A program made the translations under genes and the position numbers. From Laspinema palackyanum D2a (lineage in GTDB: Bacteria; Cyanobacteriota; Cyanobacteriia; Cyanobacteriales; Laspinemataceae), in assembly GCA_025370845.1 (NCBI GenBank), contig JAMXFF010000003.1, positions 135,581-199,580 of the forward strand: 64,000 nt of DNA, read 5' to 3'. Every line of letters starts with the position of its first letter. Within the stretch, counting starts at the first letter, position 1. The notes beneath the pieces were generated by a model. That model did not search any database and was not told the DNA's origin. It saw nothing but the letters and a program-made list of their open reading frames with translations. This document shows positions 8,633 through 18,031 of this stretch, one piece after another.

Positions 8633-9907
8633 TCAAACTTGCGATTCACTCAGCCGTTTTCGCTGCACCAACATCCGATCAAGAACCTGTAAAATCCCAA
8701 GTACAACCCCCACACTGATCACTAATCCGGGCCATAATCCATCAGAAAGGGGACGAGGTAAATCTAACACCCATCCCCCTAGAATAGGGCCAATAAAATA
8801 ACCGATCGCCCAACATTGAGAGTTTAGAGACAAATACACTCCCCGCAGAGAAGCGGGGGCCATTTCTGCGACTAAAGAGGAGGCAGCAGGATTATAAACA
8901 ACGATCGCGATCGCCAGAATCCCGAGGGCGATCGTTGCTGTTACCAGGGGCGAAGTTGAAATCGTTCCCGTAATGGCAATAAAAATAAATCCTGCTGCCC
9001 ATAAAAGGCCCGAAATTGCCAAAACTTTGGACTGTCGCAAATCTTTGAAGACTCGGGAAACGGGCAATTGCATCAAGATACAGAGGGCTAAATGCCAGGT
9101 AAATAATCCCCCAATTGTTCCGGCGGAAAATCCTCTGCCGGTGTCTTCCGATTCTACAAAATCACTGAGATACAGAGGGAGAGTGGTTTGAATTTGGGCG
9201 ATATAGGTGGTAAAGATAATATTCACCAAGGCATACACCATTAAGGTGCGATCGCGAAAGGCACTCATCCATCCTTGCAACGGGGGTTTAGAAGCACCTC
9301 CCTGGCGCTGAGGTTCCGTAATCGCCATCCAAATCAACCCAAAAAACAGCAAAAATGAGGCAGAATCAATGATAAACAGTAACCGATATTCTCCGGTTAC
9401 CGAAATCAAAAAACCGCCCCAAATCACCCCCACTTGTAACCCTAAACTATCTCCAAGTCGGGCCATTGCATAAGCTTCATGGCGTTGTCCTCCGGTGGTT
9501 AAATCTGCCACTACGGACTCGGTAGCGGGCCAATATAAGCCGATACCAAACCCCATGAGAATATTCCCTAAAACTAGGATTTCAAAGCCATTGGCAACGG
9601 TTAATACCGCAGAGGCGATCGCAGAAATAATTGCCGCTGCCAGTAAGGTGCGTTTGCGGCCCCAATGGGGTGAATCCAGACAGGAACCACAGACAATCCG
9701 CCCCACAATTCCGGCGATCGAACCGATGCCTAAAGCAAATCCAACCGCCGTTTTAGTTAATCCCACCTCATTGACGAAATATATCGGGGCATAAAATAAC
9801 GTAAATCCACTGCCAATTCCCGACAACAACCGACCAGAAATTAAAACCCAAACTTGCAGGGGAAGTTTGGGCAACCAATCCAACAGACGATTAAATAAAC
9901 GTTTCAT
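8633..9907 (-). CDS. Major facilitator superfamily transporter
   Basis: A 424-residue integral membrane protein with about 12 hydrophobic segments. The loop 2-3 signature of the MFS is visible as GRIVCGSCLDSPHWGRKRTLL, and the N-terminal half contains LLSGIGSGFTLFYAPIYFVNE and LGNILMGFGIGLYWPATESVVADL. Drug or metabolite efflux is likely for this type, but the substrate cannot be read. It is monocistronic; a MITE-like element abuts its stop codon. Confidence 0.88.
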   Translation of the reverse strand: MKRLFNRLLDWLPKLPLQVWVLISGRLLSGIGSGFTLFYAPIYFVNEVGLTKTAVGFALGIGSIAGIVGRIVCGSCLDSPHWGRKRTLLAAAIISAIASAVLTVANGFEILVLGNILMGFGIGLYWPATESVVADLTTGGQRHEAYAMARLGDSLGLQVGVIWGGFLISVTGEYRLLFIIDSASFLLFFGLIWMAITEPQRQGGASKPPLQGWMSAFRDRTLMVYALVNIIFTTYIAQIQTTLPLYLSDFVESEDTGRGFSAGTIGGLFTWHLALCILMQLPVSRVFKDLRQSKVLAISGLLWAAGFIFIAITGTISTSPLVTATIALGILAIAIVVYNPAASSLVAEMAPASLRGVYLSLNSQCWAIGYFIGPILGGWVLDLPRPLSDGLWPGLVISVGVVLGILQVLDRMLVQRKRLSESQV

Positions 9908-10031
9908 ACAGAAGGGTAAAAAAAAATGTGATAGGATGCTTTAATCGACGATTGCCTAACAGCCATCGCCGACAAATCTTTTAATTTATCTCTCAGTTTA
10001 ACCGATGATCCCCTGAACTAAATCTACAAAA

Positions 10032-10289
10032 ATGTCGATTGACAAAAAAGAACTGATTGCTAAAATAGCCCAACGGGTCCAGAAAGAACCCGTTGCAGTC
10101 GAGGAAATATTAGACGCAACCTTAGTTGAAATCTATGAATCCCTCAAACAAGGAGAAAGCGTTTCTCTCAAGAACTTTGGCACGTTTTACATTCGTCCGG
10201 AAGGAGAAACAAGCGTTTTCAAATTCAACCCATCTCAACGCTTAAGAAAACTCTTCGGTTGGGCTTCAACCTATCGCGGAGACCTTTAA
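10032..10289 (+). CDS. HU/IHF-family DNA-binding protein
   Basis: An 85-residue protein with the HU pattern: N-terminal helices (MSIDKKELIAKIAQRVQKEPVAVEEILDATL), then VSLKNFGTFYIRPEG forming the beta hairpin start. The DNA-contacting arm is short (ETSVFKFNPSQRLRKLFGW) and lacks the RNP motif typical of HU arms, so DNA bending may differ from canonical HU. It is a stand-alone gene; an inverted-repeat element begins 26 bp after its stop. Confidence 0.87.
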   Translation: MSIDKKELIAKIAQRVQKEPVAVEEILDATLVEIYESLKQGESVSLKNFGTFYIRPEGETSVFKFNPSQRLRKLFGWASTYRGDL

Positions 10290-10314
10290 AGCCCAATAAT
10301 TTATCAACATTGTT

Positions 10315-10434
10315 TCTCGTGTCATGGCTCTGCCGTGACATGGGCATTTTGCGGCTCTGCCGCCTAATTGAGGTGTAGATACAGGAGGCAGAGCCTCCAA
10401 TAAGCATGACTCGGCAGAGCCAAGTCACGAGAGA
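10315..10434. repeat. Inverted-repeat element, about 120 bp
   Basis: Ends are inverted copies of a sequence reading TCTCGTGTCATGGCTCTGCC (left) and TCTCTCGTGACTTGGCTCTG (right, reading inward). The interior contains GGCTCTGCCGCC and the palindrome GGAGGCAGAGCCTCC. Non-coding. It ends at the ruvX stop codon and may act as a hairpin terminator for both convergent neighbours. Confidence 0.68.
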
Positions 10435-10899
10435 TTAACTGTTTTCTGGTTGTTCTGTAGTTTTCGCCTTGATGGTTTTGCGTCGGTCCTCTAACCATTG
10501 TTGCAAAATCAAAGCTGCCGCCTTCCGGTCGATTAACCCTTTATTGCGAGAGGGGGAAACATTTTGTTCAATCATCATTTGCTCGGCATAATAGGAAGTG
10601 AGGCGCTCATCTACAAACTCGATGGGTAGATGGAGGGCTGCCGAGAGACGTTTGCTAAATTTCTGGACTTGGCGCGCTTGAAATCCAATGGAACCATCCA
10701 TTGAATAAGGCAACCCTACGACTAACAGCGATACCCCCCGTTCTTCAATAATCGCCTGAAGTTGGCTGAGAGTATCGGCAAAGGATTTGCTTTCAATGGT
10801 GGTAATTCCTGTGGCAATTAAACCTGTGCCATCGCAACCGGCGACGCCAATCCGTTTGCGACCAATATCTAATCCAAGTGCTGCAATTTTCTGTGTCAT
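10435..10899 (-). CDS. ruvX: Putative pre-16S rRNA nuclease / Holliday junction resolvase-like RuvX (YqgF)
   Basis: A 154-residue RNase H-like protein. The first strand has the catalytic Asp in ALGLDIGRKRIGVAGCD. LLVVGLPYSMDGSIGFQARQVQKF and FVDERLTSYYAE supply the other conserved acidic positions, and the late DRKAAALILQQWLE matches the usual C-terminus. The Escherichia coli relative trims 16S rRNA 5' ends. The Met start and length are standard. Confidence 0.93.
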   Translation of the reverse strand: MTQKIAALGLDIGRKRIGVAGCDGTGLIATGITTIESKSFADTLSQLQAIIEERGVSLLVVGLPYSMDGSIGFQARQVQKFSKRLSAALHLPIEFVDERLTSYYAEQMMIEQNVSPSRNKGLIDRKAAALILQQWLEDRRKTIKAKTTEQPENS

Positions 10900-10972
10900 T
10901 CCCTCATCAAACCTGACGACCCAAGGGTTAGCCGTCGAGTCATTAGCCAGATGCTGACTAATGACCCAGACT

Positions 10973-12220
10973 CTAACTCAGGGTATCATCATCCAAGGTC
11001 ATATCCAATTGCTCACTCGGTAACAAGGAACCGATATCCTCCATTGAGGATTGGGAGGGTTCTTGTTTTCCCCCTGTGGAGGGAGAGGTGGGATTTTTCA
11101 GCCAAGACATCCGGCTGGGAATGGGTTTGCGAGTGCCTTGTAACCCTTGCAGCACCTCGGATAATTGCAATTCCAGAGACACCGGCTTAGATTCGCGCAG
11201 TTTGTGCCACACCGATCGCGACATCAGCAAGCTGTGGGAAATCCGCTGTGCACCCACTTGTTGCAAATATTCTTCCCGTTCTGGTTGATAGTCTGCGGAG
11301 GCTAACAGCAGGGATTGGGCCGGTAATTCTTGGACAATCCGGGCCATTTGCGCCAACAGTTCGGGATATAACCAGGTGTAAGCGGGATGAACCGTTAATT
11401 CCGCCACATGGGGTTGAGACCCATTGCGACTGAGGCGGACTTGAAAATAGCCGATCGCCGCTTTGCGCTGGGTCTCAAACACATACCCACTCACGGTTTC
11501 AGTTTTATGCAGCCATTGGCGGATGCCTTGAACCACGGCACCGACCAAACTGGTATGAAAATCCTGAATATGGCGATCGAACACTTGACGCACCAAAGGC
11601 GGCATCGCCGCAGTATCCAGTTGATACAGCAGTTGAGCATCGGCATTACTCACTGGCATCAAATTGGGCAAATCCGGTTCCCGTTGAGCTAACTGTTCCA
11701 ACAATTCCGGGGCGATCGCCCAATAGGTCATCTGCGCCAACGGCTGAAACCCATTATGCCGATACAGCGCTAGTTCATCTTTTTCATTCACATCCACTTC
11801 TAGCAGCCACATCCGCGCTTCCCAGATGGACTCTAAGCAATGGCGGATCAGTTGGGACCCAATCCCCAATTTTTCTGAACTGGGGGGAACTACTATTCGG
11901 TCAACACGCCAAGTGCTGCGGGTATGGTTAAACGGTGAAATCTGAATCGCACCACGAATTTTGCGATCGTCTTGGGCGACCCGAACGCACAACCGATTTT
12001 GGAGTGGATTAGGAAATACACTCAGCAATTTTAGGGGCCAATACCAGCGGCGAACCGTATCAATTTGAGTCCCGATATCCAGGGACCCATTTTCAATAGA
12101 ACTGCTGGGACTGCCCGCCTCAATTTCAGTTGCATTCGCAAGTTCTGCAACCGTTTCCAGGTCGCGGTATTGCAGAGGGCGGATCGTCAGAGTTTGATTT
12201 TGGGGCAGGTGTGAGGTCAT
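10973..12220 (-). CDS. GNAT-family N-acetyltransferase, two-domain
   Basis: A 415-residue protein. Residues about 10-165 form a GNAT domain: TIRPLQYRDLETVAELAN at the start, IDRIVVPPSSEKLGIGSQLIRHCLE (close to the Q/RxxGxG/A acetyl-CoA loop; here KLGIGSQL) and a LALYRHNGFQPLAQM strand-helix. Residues about 190-335 look like a second, more decayed GNAT-like half (AAIGYFQVRLSRNGSQPHVAELTVHP). The last 50 residues are low complexity and acidic. Substrate unknown. It shares orientation with ruvX, 73 bp away. Confidence 0.78.
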   Translation of the reverse strand: MTSHLPQNQTLTIRPLQYRDLETVAELANATEIEAGSPSSSIENGSLDIGTQIDTVRRWYWPLKLLSVFPNPLQNRLCVRVAQDDRKIRGAIQISPFNHTRSTWRVDRIVVPPSSEKLGIGSQLIRHCLESIWEARMWLLEVDVNEKDELALYRHNGFQPLAQMTYWAIAPELLEQLAQREPDLPNLMPVSNADAQLLYQLDTAAMPPLVRQVFDRHIQDFHTSLVGAVVQGIRQWLHKTETVSGYVFETQRKAAIGYFQVRLSRNGSQPHVAELTVHPAYTWLYPELLAQMARIVQELPAQSLLLASADYQPEREEYLQQVGAQRISHSLLMSRSVWHKLRESKPVSLELQLSEVLQGLQGTRKPIPSRMSWLKNPTSPSTGGKQEPSQSSMEDIGSLLPSEQLDMTLDDDTLS

Positions 12221-12403
12221 TTTGGAGGGACTGTTTATTCAACATAGCTTGACAGCACCGTGCAAACAGCTTTCTAGGCTTTGCAACCCTCGTGGAACAG
12301 CAGAGGTGGCTATCGTTCACCCTGCCCGATCGCCCCCCTCACGGAGGAAGGCAGAAGATCGGCGCTGTTCCTTCCTCCGTTATAATCCATCGCTGTTTTA
12401 GGA

Positions 12404-13591
12404 CTAAGATTTCCGGCCCGGACGAATCAACACCACAGGGGTTTGCTCGTCGGCATTCCCGGCAGGATTGCTCCGTAAGGATTGCTCTAGTACATCAGTA
12501 GAAAGCTCGGAGGAGGCTGCTAATATCTTAACCGCTTTTAAATCGTTCACGTCTACGATAGCAGCAGATAGCCCGGTCTGTTGTTTGATGGTATCGACGA
12601 CTTGCTGGGGATTATCGGGACCGAGCACAATAAATTGATCGTAGGGAGGCAGGGTCCCGGTAACGTCATCAATCAACCTTGCCTGTTCTCCAGCAAGTTG
12701 GTAAAAGACGCCCGGTTTGCCAAAGACTTTGGCGATCGCCCCAATGAAAAAGGCCAAGGCGACCCGCACAGGTCCCTCAATATCCACCAAGGTCTGCAAT
12801 CCGCAGGCGGTGGCTAAACTGGAAGTCGGCAAGAAGAAATAACACAGCCGTTTTGCCACAAATCCGGGCTTAACGGTACTCGGATGATGCCAACGGTCCT
12901 GCATAATCGCCACGGGGGTTTCCCCAATGGTGACGATATCCCCCGGTTGAGCATGAGGCATCACATACCGCTTGACGATATCAACGGGATCATCCAAGTT
13001 GGTCAACAGATGGGTTTTAATCGGTAAAATTTCCGAATCCGCTTCGGGAATCTTCCGCCAGTTGGTAGACTCGGAGGGGTCTGGATATTTGAAGGGCACG
13101 ACCACATGGCGAGTTTTGGGAATGCGGCCCTCGGGTCCATAGGTGACATAAGTGACGGCAATCCAGGCGGCTTTCAGGCGATCGAGATTCGGTCCCTGAA
13201 TATCAACCGCGACTTTCATGCGAGTTTTTTTGCCAATTTTGACAATATAGCCAAACCAATAGTTATCATCCCGGGATTTTTCATCCGGGTGCATGGGAAT
13301 CACTTCTGTGCGGGTGCTGATTCCTTCTAGGCTACTGCCGGAGAGAAGTTTAACCTCCGTATGGACTTCCGGCACCATAATTTCTAGGGTGGAGGTGCGG
13401 TTAATGAGTTCTAGTTCCCCAATCAGGTGACGGCGTTCCGGAGATAAGACTTCTTCGTGCCACTCTCCCGGGGTCAAATCCAGTTGATTTCCGGGTCTTC
13501 TGCGGTATTGGTATTCGATGGCAGCGGCAGCGGCTCCCAGGACCAATGCTGCTGCGCCGAGTGTGATTCCGATGGTGGTTGCGATCGCCAC
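12404..13591 (-). CDS. F420-0:gamma-glutamyl ligase-like (CofE-related) membrane-anchored protein
   Basis: A 395-residue protein with an N-terminal membrane segment (TIGITLGAAALVLGAAAAAIEY) followed by an all-beta region (about 40-170) and a CofE-like domain (about 190-390). LPIKTHLLTNLDDPVDIVKRYVMPHAQPGDIVTIGETPVAIMQ resembles the F420-ligase substrate loop. Cyanobacteria commonly carry such a protein without an obvious F420 pathway role, so the reaction is uncertain. It is monocistronic and divergent from cruF. Confidence 0.68.
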   Translation of the reverse strand: MAIATTIGITLGAAALVLGAAAAAIEYQYRRRPGNQLDLTPGEWHEEVLSPERRHLIGELELINRTSTLEIMVPEVHTEVKLLSGSSLEGISTRTEVIPMHPDEKSRDDNYWFGYIVKIGKKTRMKVAVDIQGPNLDRLKAAWIAVTYVTYGPEGRIPKTRHVVVPFKYPDPSESTNWRKIPEADSEILPIKTHLLTNLDDPVDIVKRYVMPHAQPGDIVTIGETPVAIMQDRWHHPSTVKPGFVAKRLCYFFLPTSSLATACGLQTLVDIEGPVRVALAFFIGAIAKVFGKPGVFYQLAGEQARLIDDVTGTLPPYDQFIVLGPDNPQQVVDTIKQQTGLSAAIVDVNDLKAVKILAASSELSTDVLEQSLRSNPAGNADEQTPVVLIRPGRKS

Positions 13592-13976
13592 AAGTTTCCC
13601 CCTGTTCTCAAAATGTACAAAAATCGCGCAGGTAGCCGGTATATTCCGGGCAATCCTAGGCTGAAGTAAGCTAAAAAATGTTTACCACGGATATTTCCCT
13701 GGCGATCGGCTTAATTCCGGATCCGTCACCAAAGCCCCACCCCTGCCTAGATAAAAGAGTGATGATTTCCATAACAAGGGATTAATTTTACTCAATTTCT
13801 CTACATTTAGCGTTTTTTCTCTGGACTTGTCCTATATTTAGGAGGCAGCAACCCTAATGCTGCAAATCTGCCCCTTACCGGACTGCATCTGAGTAAAATG
13901 TCACAACCCTATTTTTCCTAAACATTTGTAAACTATTATGAAGCGCCTTCTGAATATCAGAATATTTTAGATTCCA
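13592..13976. other. Divergent intergenic region, 385 bp
   Basis: This lies between the CofE-like gene and cruF, which point away from each other, so promoters for both are expected here. AT-rich stretches occur near 13790-13830 and 13910-13970, but I cannot assign -35/-10 boxes with confidence. No RNA gene or repeat is recognised. Confidence 0.5.
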
Positions 13977-14915
13977 ATGAAGCAACTTGTAACTGCTGAA
14001 CGTCTGTGCCTGATTAGCCATACCCTATCAATGGCCTTTGGACTTGCCGGACTGCTGCTGGTATTACCCAATCCCGAGTTCATCGTCAACCTGTCCGAAT
14101 TCGGCCAGAAAGTATTCCAATGGAGCATGGCTGGAGGGGGAGTCTCCTATATCATCTTAGGGGCTGCGGCAGTCGCCCTTTATGCTTATAGAGTATTGGG
14201 AACGCGATTGTGGTTAACCTTTATGGTCCCTGCGGTCGTCTTATCCCTGGGGAGTGAACTGCTGGGGACCAGTACCGGCTTCCCCTTCGGACACTATCAA
14301 TATTTGAGTGGTTTAGGCTATAAAGTTGCCGGATTAGTGCCCTTTACGATTCCCCTGTCCTGGTTTTATATGGGACTCGTCTGCTATGTTTTAGCCCGTG
14401 CGGGATTAGAATCGATTCAACTGCCAACCTGGGTTAGACAGATTGGGGCGATCGCAGTCGGTGCACTCCTCCTCACCGCCTGGGACTTCGTACTCGACCC
14501 CGCCATGAGTCAAACCCAATTCCCCTTCTGGCAATTCCAAGAAGAGGGAGCCTTTTTCGGAATGCCTTACCGCAACCTCACCGGATGGATGGGAACCGGC
14601 GCTATCTTCATGACAGTTGCCGCCTTCTTTTGGGGGAAAGCACCAATTAGATTATCCCGTTCACAATTAGGATTACCATTAATCACCTACATTGTTAACT
14701 TTGCCTTTGGTGCCATCATCACCTTAGTCGCATTAGATTCACGCTTCGTCATTCCCACCTTACTCAGCATGGTTCTGGGAGTAGTTCCGGCAGTGGTGTT
14801 ATGGTGGATTGCCTCTCCTCTGGAAGAAGCAGAAATTGAAGAGGCGATCGAACCTCTTCCAGCAAACACCCTCTCTCAAGTCTCCCTACCCCCCGTAGAA
14901 GTCGCCGCCAAATAA
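13977..14915 (+). CDS. cruF: Gamma-carotene 1'-hydroxylase CruF (carotenoid biosynthesis, DUF422)
   Basis: A 312-residue polytopic membrane protein of the CruF/DUF422 family, which hydrates the psi end of gamma-carotene on the route to myxol and its glycosides. Typical motifs are SELLGTSTGFPFGHYQYLSGLGYKVAGLVPFTIPLSWFYMG and LTAWDFVLDPAMSQ, with acidic and His residues next to membrane segments. About eight hydrophobic segments are present. In other cyanobacteria cruF is often followed directly by cruG; here cruG begins about 3.4 kb later (18358). A hairpin terminator follows closely. Confidence 0.9.
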   Translation: MKQLVTAERLCLISHTLSMAFGLAGLLLVLPNPEFIVNLSEFGQKVFQWSMAGGGVSYIILGAAAVALYAYRVLGTRLWLTFMVPAVVLSLGSELLGTSTGFPFGHYQYLSGLGYKVAGLVPFTIPLSWFYMGLVCYVLARAGLESIQLPTWVRQIGAIAVGALLLTAWDFVLDPAMSQTQFPFWQFQEEGAFFGMPYRNLTGWMGTGAIFMTVAAFFWGKAPIRLSRSQLGLPLITYIVNFAFGAIITLVALDSRFVIPTLLSMVLGVVPAVVLWWIASPLEEAEIEEAIEPLPANTLSQVSLPPVEVAAK

Positions 14916-14936
14916 CCCTCCATTGCTTGTAAAATT

Positions 14937-14976
14937 AAAAGGTGTGTTATGGTCCGACCGTAGCGCACCTTTTTTA
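14937..14976 (+). terminator. Rho-independent terminator after cruF
   Basis: The stem AAAAGGTGTG / CGCACCTTTT (one G-T pair) with the loop around TTATGGTCCGACCGTAG is followed by a T run, 22 bp past the cruF stop. It implies that cruF is now transcriptionally separate from cruG. Confidence 0.8.
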
Positions 14977-15092
14977 GTCCAGTAATAGCGATGGATTTAC
15001 GAAAGATTTATAACTTTGCTTTATTTATGGTTAATCACCTACTTTATCCTTATTGTTTATAGTTTCCTTGTATTCTTTACTAAACATAAATT

Positions 15093-15604
15093 ATGTTTAA
15101 AAACATAGCCATTCAAAATTTTAGAGGATTCCAATCCTTTAAACTAGAAAACCTGGGTATAGCGTTTCCCGGACTGATGAGGTACTTTTCAAAGCCCCTC
15201 TCCCGTTCTAGGCCGCCAACGGTTTGGGGCCGCCATCGCTGTACCTTATGGAGATGAGAAAGGCTATAAAATCAATTTATTAGTTGGGGAAAATAACAGC
15301 GGTAAAACCTCTATCTTAGAAGCCGTTGAATTGCTCTGCTCTCGCCGCACTGTCGAGGCCTTCGGCAATGTGATGAACAGAAGAGGGGAATATTTAGAAT
15401 GGGAAGAGAATGATCTGAATCAGCGCGAACGGTTTTTTGACATTCGCCATCTATTGGCGGGAAGTCTTGCATCAGGCGATCAATCCGAGGGGGTTGGGAG
15501 GGTTTGGCGTGTTGGTGCAAGGTAAGGGATTGAGTGAGGCGGAGAAAGAGGAAGCGTTGAAGGGGTTGACGATACCACCGATGATGTATGATAGAATCAA
15601 CAGA
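15093..15604 (+). pseudogene. AAA-family ATPase (RecF/OLD-like) gene, disrupted and truncated
   Basis: The frame starting at 15093 gives MFKNIAIQNFRGFQSFKLEN, the characteristic N-terminus of SMC/RecF-like AAA ATPases. About 100 bp of unrelated sequence beginning near TAGCGTTTCCCGG then interrupts it. The protein resumes in another frame at about 15220-15525, with the Walker A motif LVGENNSGKTSILEAVELL. A third frame (15505-15610, GFGVLVQGKGLSEAEKEEAL) reads as another coding fragment I do not recognise. Nothing corresponds to Walker B or the signature motif, so the gene is dead. Such ATPases are frequent in defence and mobile-element cargo. Confidence 0.75.
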
Positions 15605-15632
15605 AACAGATAGATCCGGGGAGCGATGTTTT

Positions 15633-17813
15633 ATGGAAATCGAACCGCAAGCTAGACAGACTTACACTTTTTTAATTGAGCGATCGCCTACTCCAATCTA
15701 TCAGCGCATCACTCGGGGGTTCAAGGATGCTTTAGAAACACTAGGACATAAAGTCCTCTATTTCGACCCCACTCAATATCAAAGTGATGAGGAAGCTCGG
15801 AAAATTTTATTTAACAGTTTTGAAACTAATGAAATTGATTATTGCTTTTTATTTTCTAATTCCGTAATATTGAAATCTTATATTAGAGAAATCAAACAAT
15901 TTGTGTTTGAGGTAATTCCCTCCAATCTAATTTTTGTTTATCATGATCGAAGTGGCTGTAGTTTCCTCGTGGGACAAGGCGGTTTCAAAGCCTACTATCA
16001 AGCAGTAGAGAATGTGAAAGATAGAAGTTGGCATTTTTGTCTAGAGTGTAACGATGTTATAGATTTAAGGTTAATGGGATTTGAGCGAGTTTATCCTATT
16101 TTTCACGCTTCAGAGTTTGGGAGCGATTACGCAAAAGATGAAAAAGACTATGAGTATAATATTTCCTTCGTAGGTCATGTTCTACCTAGTTTTGCCGAGA
16201 TATATAAAAGCACCAAAGAAATTTTAAAAGCTCCTTTCTTTCACAGGGTGGCTGCTGAATTTTGGAATCGTTTAGTTAAACATGATAGAAAAACGGAAAA
16301 TTATGCTCACGATCTTGCCAGTCAGATAGTTGGGTCAACGTCTAGTTTAAAGTTTTTTGAAAAAAAGTTTTATTATGTTTATGTTCTCGGAATATTGACC
16401 CCATTTTTTAGAGGAGAATTGATTCAAAGAATAAATGATGAATTTGAAGTCGATATTGTGGGAGGCGATCCGGGATATATTTCTGGACTAGCCCAGAATA
16501 GAAACATCGAAAAAAACGGCGTAAAATATCATCCCCCGACCAAAGATTATGCTGAATCTCAATATATTTATGAAAATTCAAAAATAAACTTAAACATTAC
16601 TTCTTTGCAATTTGATGAAGCGGTGGTTAACCGAGTCATAGATGTAGGTGCAGCGGGAGGATTTATCCTCACCGACTGGAAAAATGATTTAAAACAGGTG
16701 ACATCGGTACATGAAGAAATATCCTACAGAACGATTGAAGAACTTAATTATAAAATTGATTACTATTTAACTCACGAAACCGAAAGGCAAGAGATTGCCG
16801 AACAGCTACATCAAGATGTAATGAGTAATTATAGGTATGAAAATGTGGTAAGAGATATGATATCAAAGTTGAATCAGATGCCTAGTTCGGAATCGGAGGT
16901 AATCCGGATAGATTTAGGATGCGGCCCTCGCAAGGCAGAGGGTTTTGTGGGAGTAGATATCTACGATTGGGAAGGTGTAGATGTTGTGGCAGATCTAACT
17001 CGGCAATTTCCATTTCAGAATAATAGTATAGATGAAATAAGAGCTTATGATGTTATTGAACACTTGAGCGATTGCATTCATACAATGAATGAAATTTGGC
17101 GAATTGGTAAACCAGAAGCGCTCGTAGATATTTGGGTTCCTTCAACAGACGGTAGAGGAGCTTTTCAAGATCCTACTCATGTCAGCTTTTGGAATATTAA
17201 TTCTTTTAAGTATTACTGTAATGAATTTCCCGCGTATCTAGATTTATGTAGAAGCTATGGCTTTAAAGGGGAATATAGCCTAATTAATTTATCGCAACAA
17301 GAATCCGGTGATGGAGGAGTTCACGTTCGAGCGATTTTAAAAGTTATTAAGCCGGAAAGTAGAAAAGAAGGGTCTGTAGAGGATTTTGTCAAAAACCTGA
17401 AACTAAGAAAAGTTAACCTTGCTATTTTTATAGACTGGACTCAACCGGAAGAAGCGATCAGGGAATTTTTAGGCGATGTACTGCGATCGATTGCGACTCA
17501 TCCGGATAGAGAAGACATGAATTTACTGGTGGACGTAAGTAACTTTCCGCAAGAATGTGAAATCAGTCCAGAAGAAATTATTTCGGAAATTGCACTGACC
17601 TTAATGTTAGAAGAAAATCTAGATATTTTGAATGAAGGTGCAGAAATTTTTATGTTGCCAAGGGGTAGTCAAATGCAGTGGCAAGCAATTTCGTCACACG
17701 TTTGCGGTCGAATTCAGTGGGAGCATGAAAATGCAAACACTCTCGCCAGTCTAGAAATGGAAAATATGCAACTCTACGATCTAACAAGCTTTAGCAGTAC
17801 AGTATTTAAGTAA
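15633..17813 (+). CDS. Glycosyltransferase-methyltransferase fusion protein
   Basis: A 726-residue protein starting at the ATG at 15633, which has GGGGAG nine bases upstream; the frame is open 15 codons further. Residues about 1-400 resemble CgeB/Glyco_trans_1_2 glycosyltransferases (HKVLYFDPTQYQSDEE, LIFVYHDRSG, YNISFVGHV, and the late SKINLNITSLQFDEAVVNRVIDVGAAGGFILTDWK). About 425-560 is a class I SAM methyltransferase (IRIDLGCGPRKAEGFVGVDI, YDVIEHL). About 590-710 is a domain starting VNLAIFIDWTQPEEAI that is often attached to cyanobacterial glycosyltransferases. It probably decorates surface glycans. It is visibly AT-richer than cruF and cruG on either side, suggesting acquisition by transfer. 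Confidence 0.82.
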   Translation: MEIEPQARQTYTFLIERSPTPIYQRITRGFKDALETLGHKVLYFDPTQYQSDEEARKILFNSFETNEIDYCFLFSNSVILKSYIREIKQFVFEVIPSNLIFVYHDRSGCSFLVGQGGFKAYYQAVENVKDRSWHFCLECNDVIDLRLMGFERVYPIFHASEFGSDYAKDEKDYEYNISFVGHVLPSFAEIYKSTKEILKAPFFHRVAAEFWNRLVKHDRKTENYAHDLASQIVGSTSSLKFFEKKFYYVYVLGILTPFFRGELIQRINDEFEVDIVGGDPGYISGLAQNRNIEKNGVKYHPPTKDYAESQYIYENSKINLNITSLQFDEAVVNRVIDVGAAGGFILTDWKNDLKQVTSVHEEISYRTIEELNYKIDYYLTHETERQEIAEQLHQDVMSNYRYENVVRDMISKLNQMPSSESEVIRIDLGCGPRKAEGFVGVDIYDWEGVDVVADLTRQFPFQNNSIDEIRAYDVIEHLSDCIHTMNEIWRIGKPEALVDIWVPSTDGRGAFQDPTHVSFWNINSFKYYCNEFPAYLDLCRSYGFKGEYSLINLSQQESGDGGVHVRAILKVIKPESRKEGSVEDFVKNLKLRKVNLAIFIDWTQPEEAIREFLGDVLRSIATHPDREDMNLLVDVSNFPQECEISPEEIISEIALTLMLEENLDILNEGAEIFMLPRGSQMQWQAISSHVCGRIQWEHENANTLASLEMENMQLYDLTSFSSTVFK

Positions 17814-17834
17814 ATGATGCCATTTTTCCTGGAA

Positions 17835-18031
17835 TCACGCTCGAACTCCGATGAAGTGCGATCGCTTCTCGTGAGGCAGTGGATGAATCCGACAAACAAC
17901 TTGCAAGTGAAGTTGTCTCAGGCGATATCTCTCCTCTGGAAAATGGCAGCGAACGGCATCTCGAATCATCTCGCGCAGTATCTCTAAATCGTCAGCTTGG
18001 GCAAAGATGGATTCGCCTGTACTGGGCGATA
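17835..18031 (-). pseudogene. HicB-like protein remnant (N-terminus missing)
   Basis: The minus frame ending at the stop at 17835 reads GESIFAQADDLEILREMI then RDAVRCHF, which matches the core of the short HicB-like/'2-oxoisovalerate dehydrogenase' annotated proteins (GxSIFTEAD..EELRE.V.DAVRCHF). The expected N-terminal strand is absent, and the frame is joined to the transposase relic instead. No HicA partner is seen. Confidence 0.6.
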
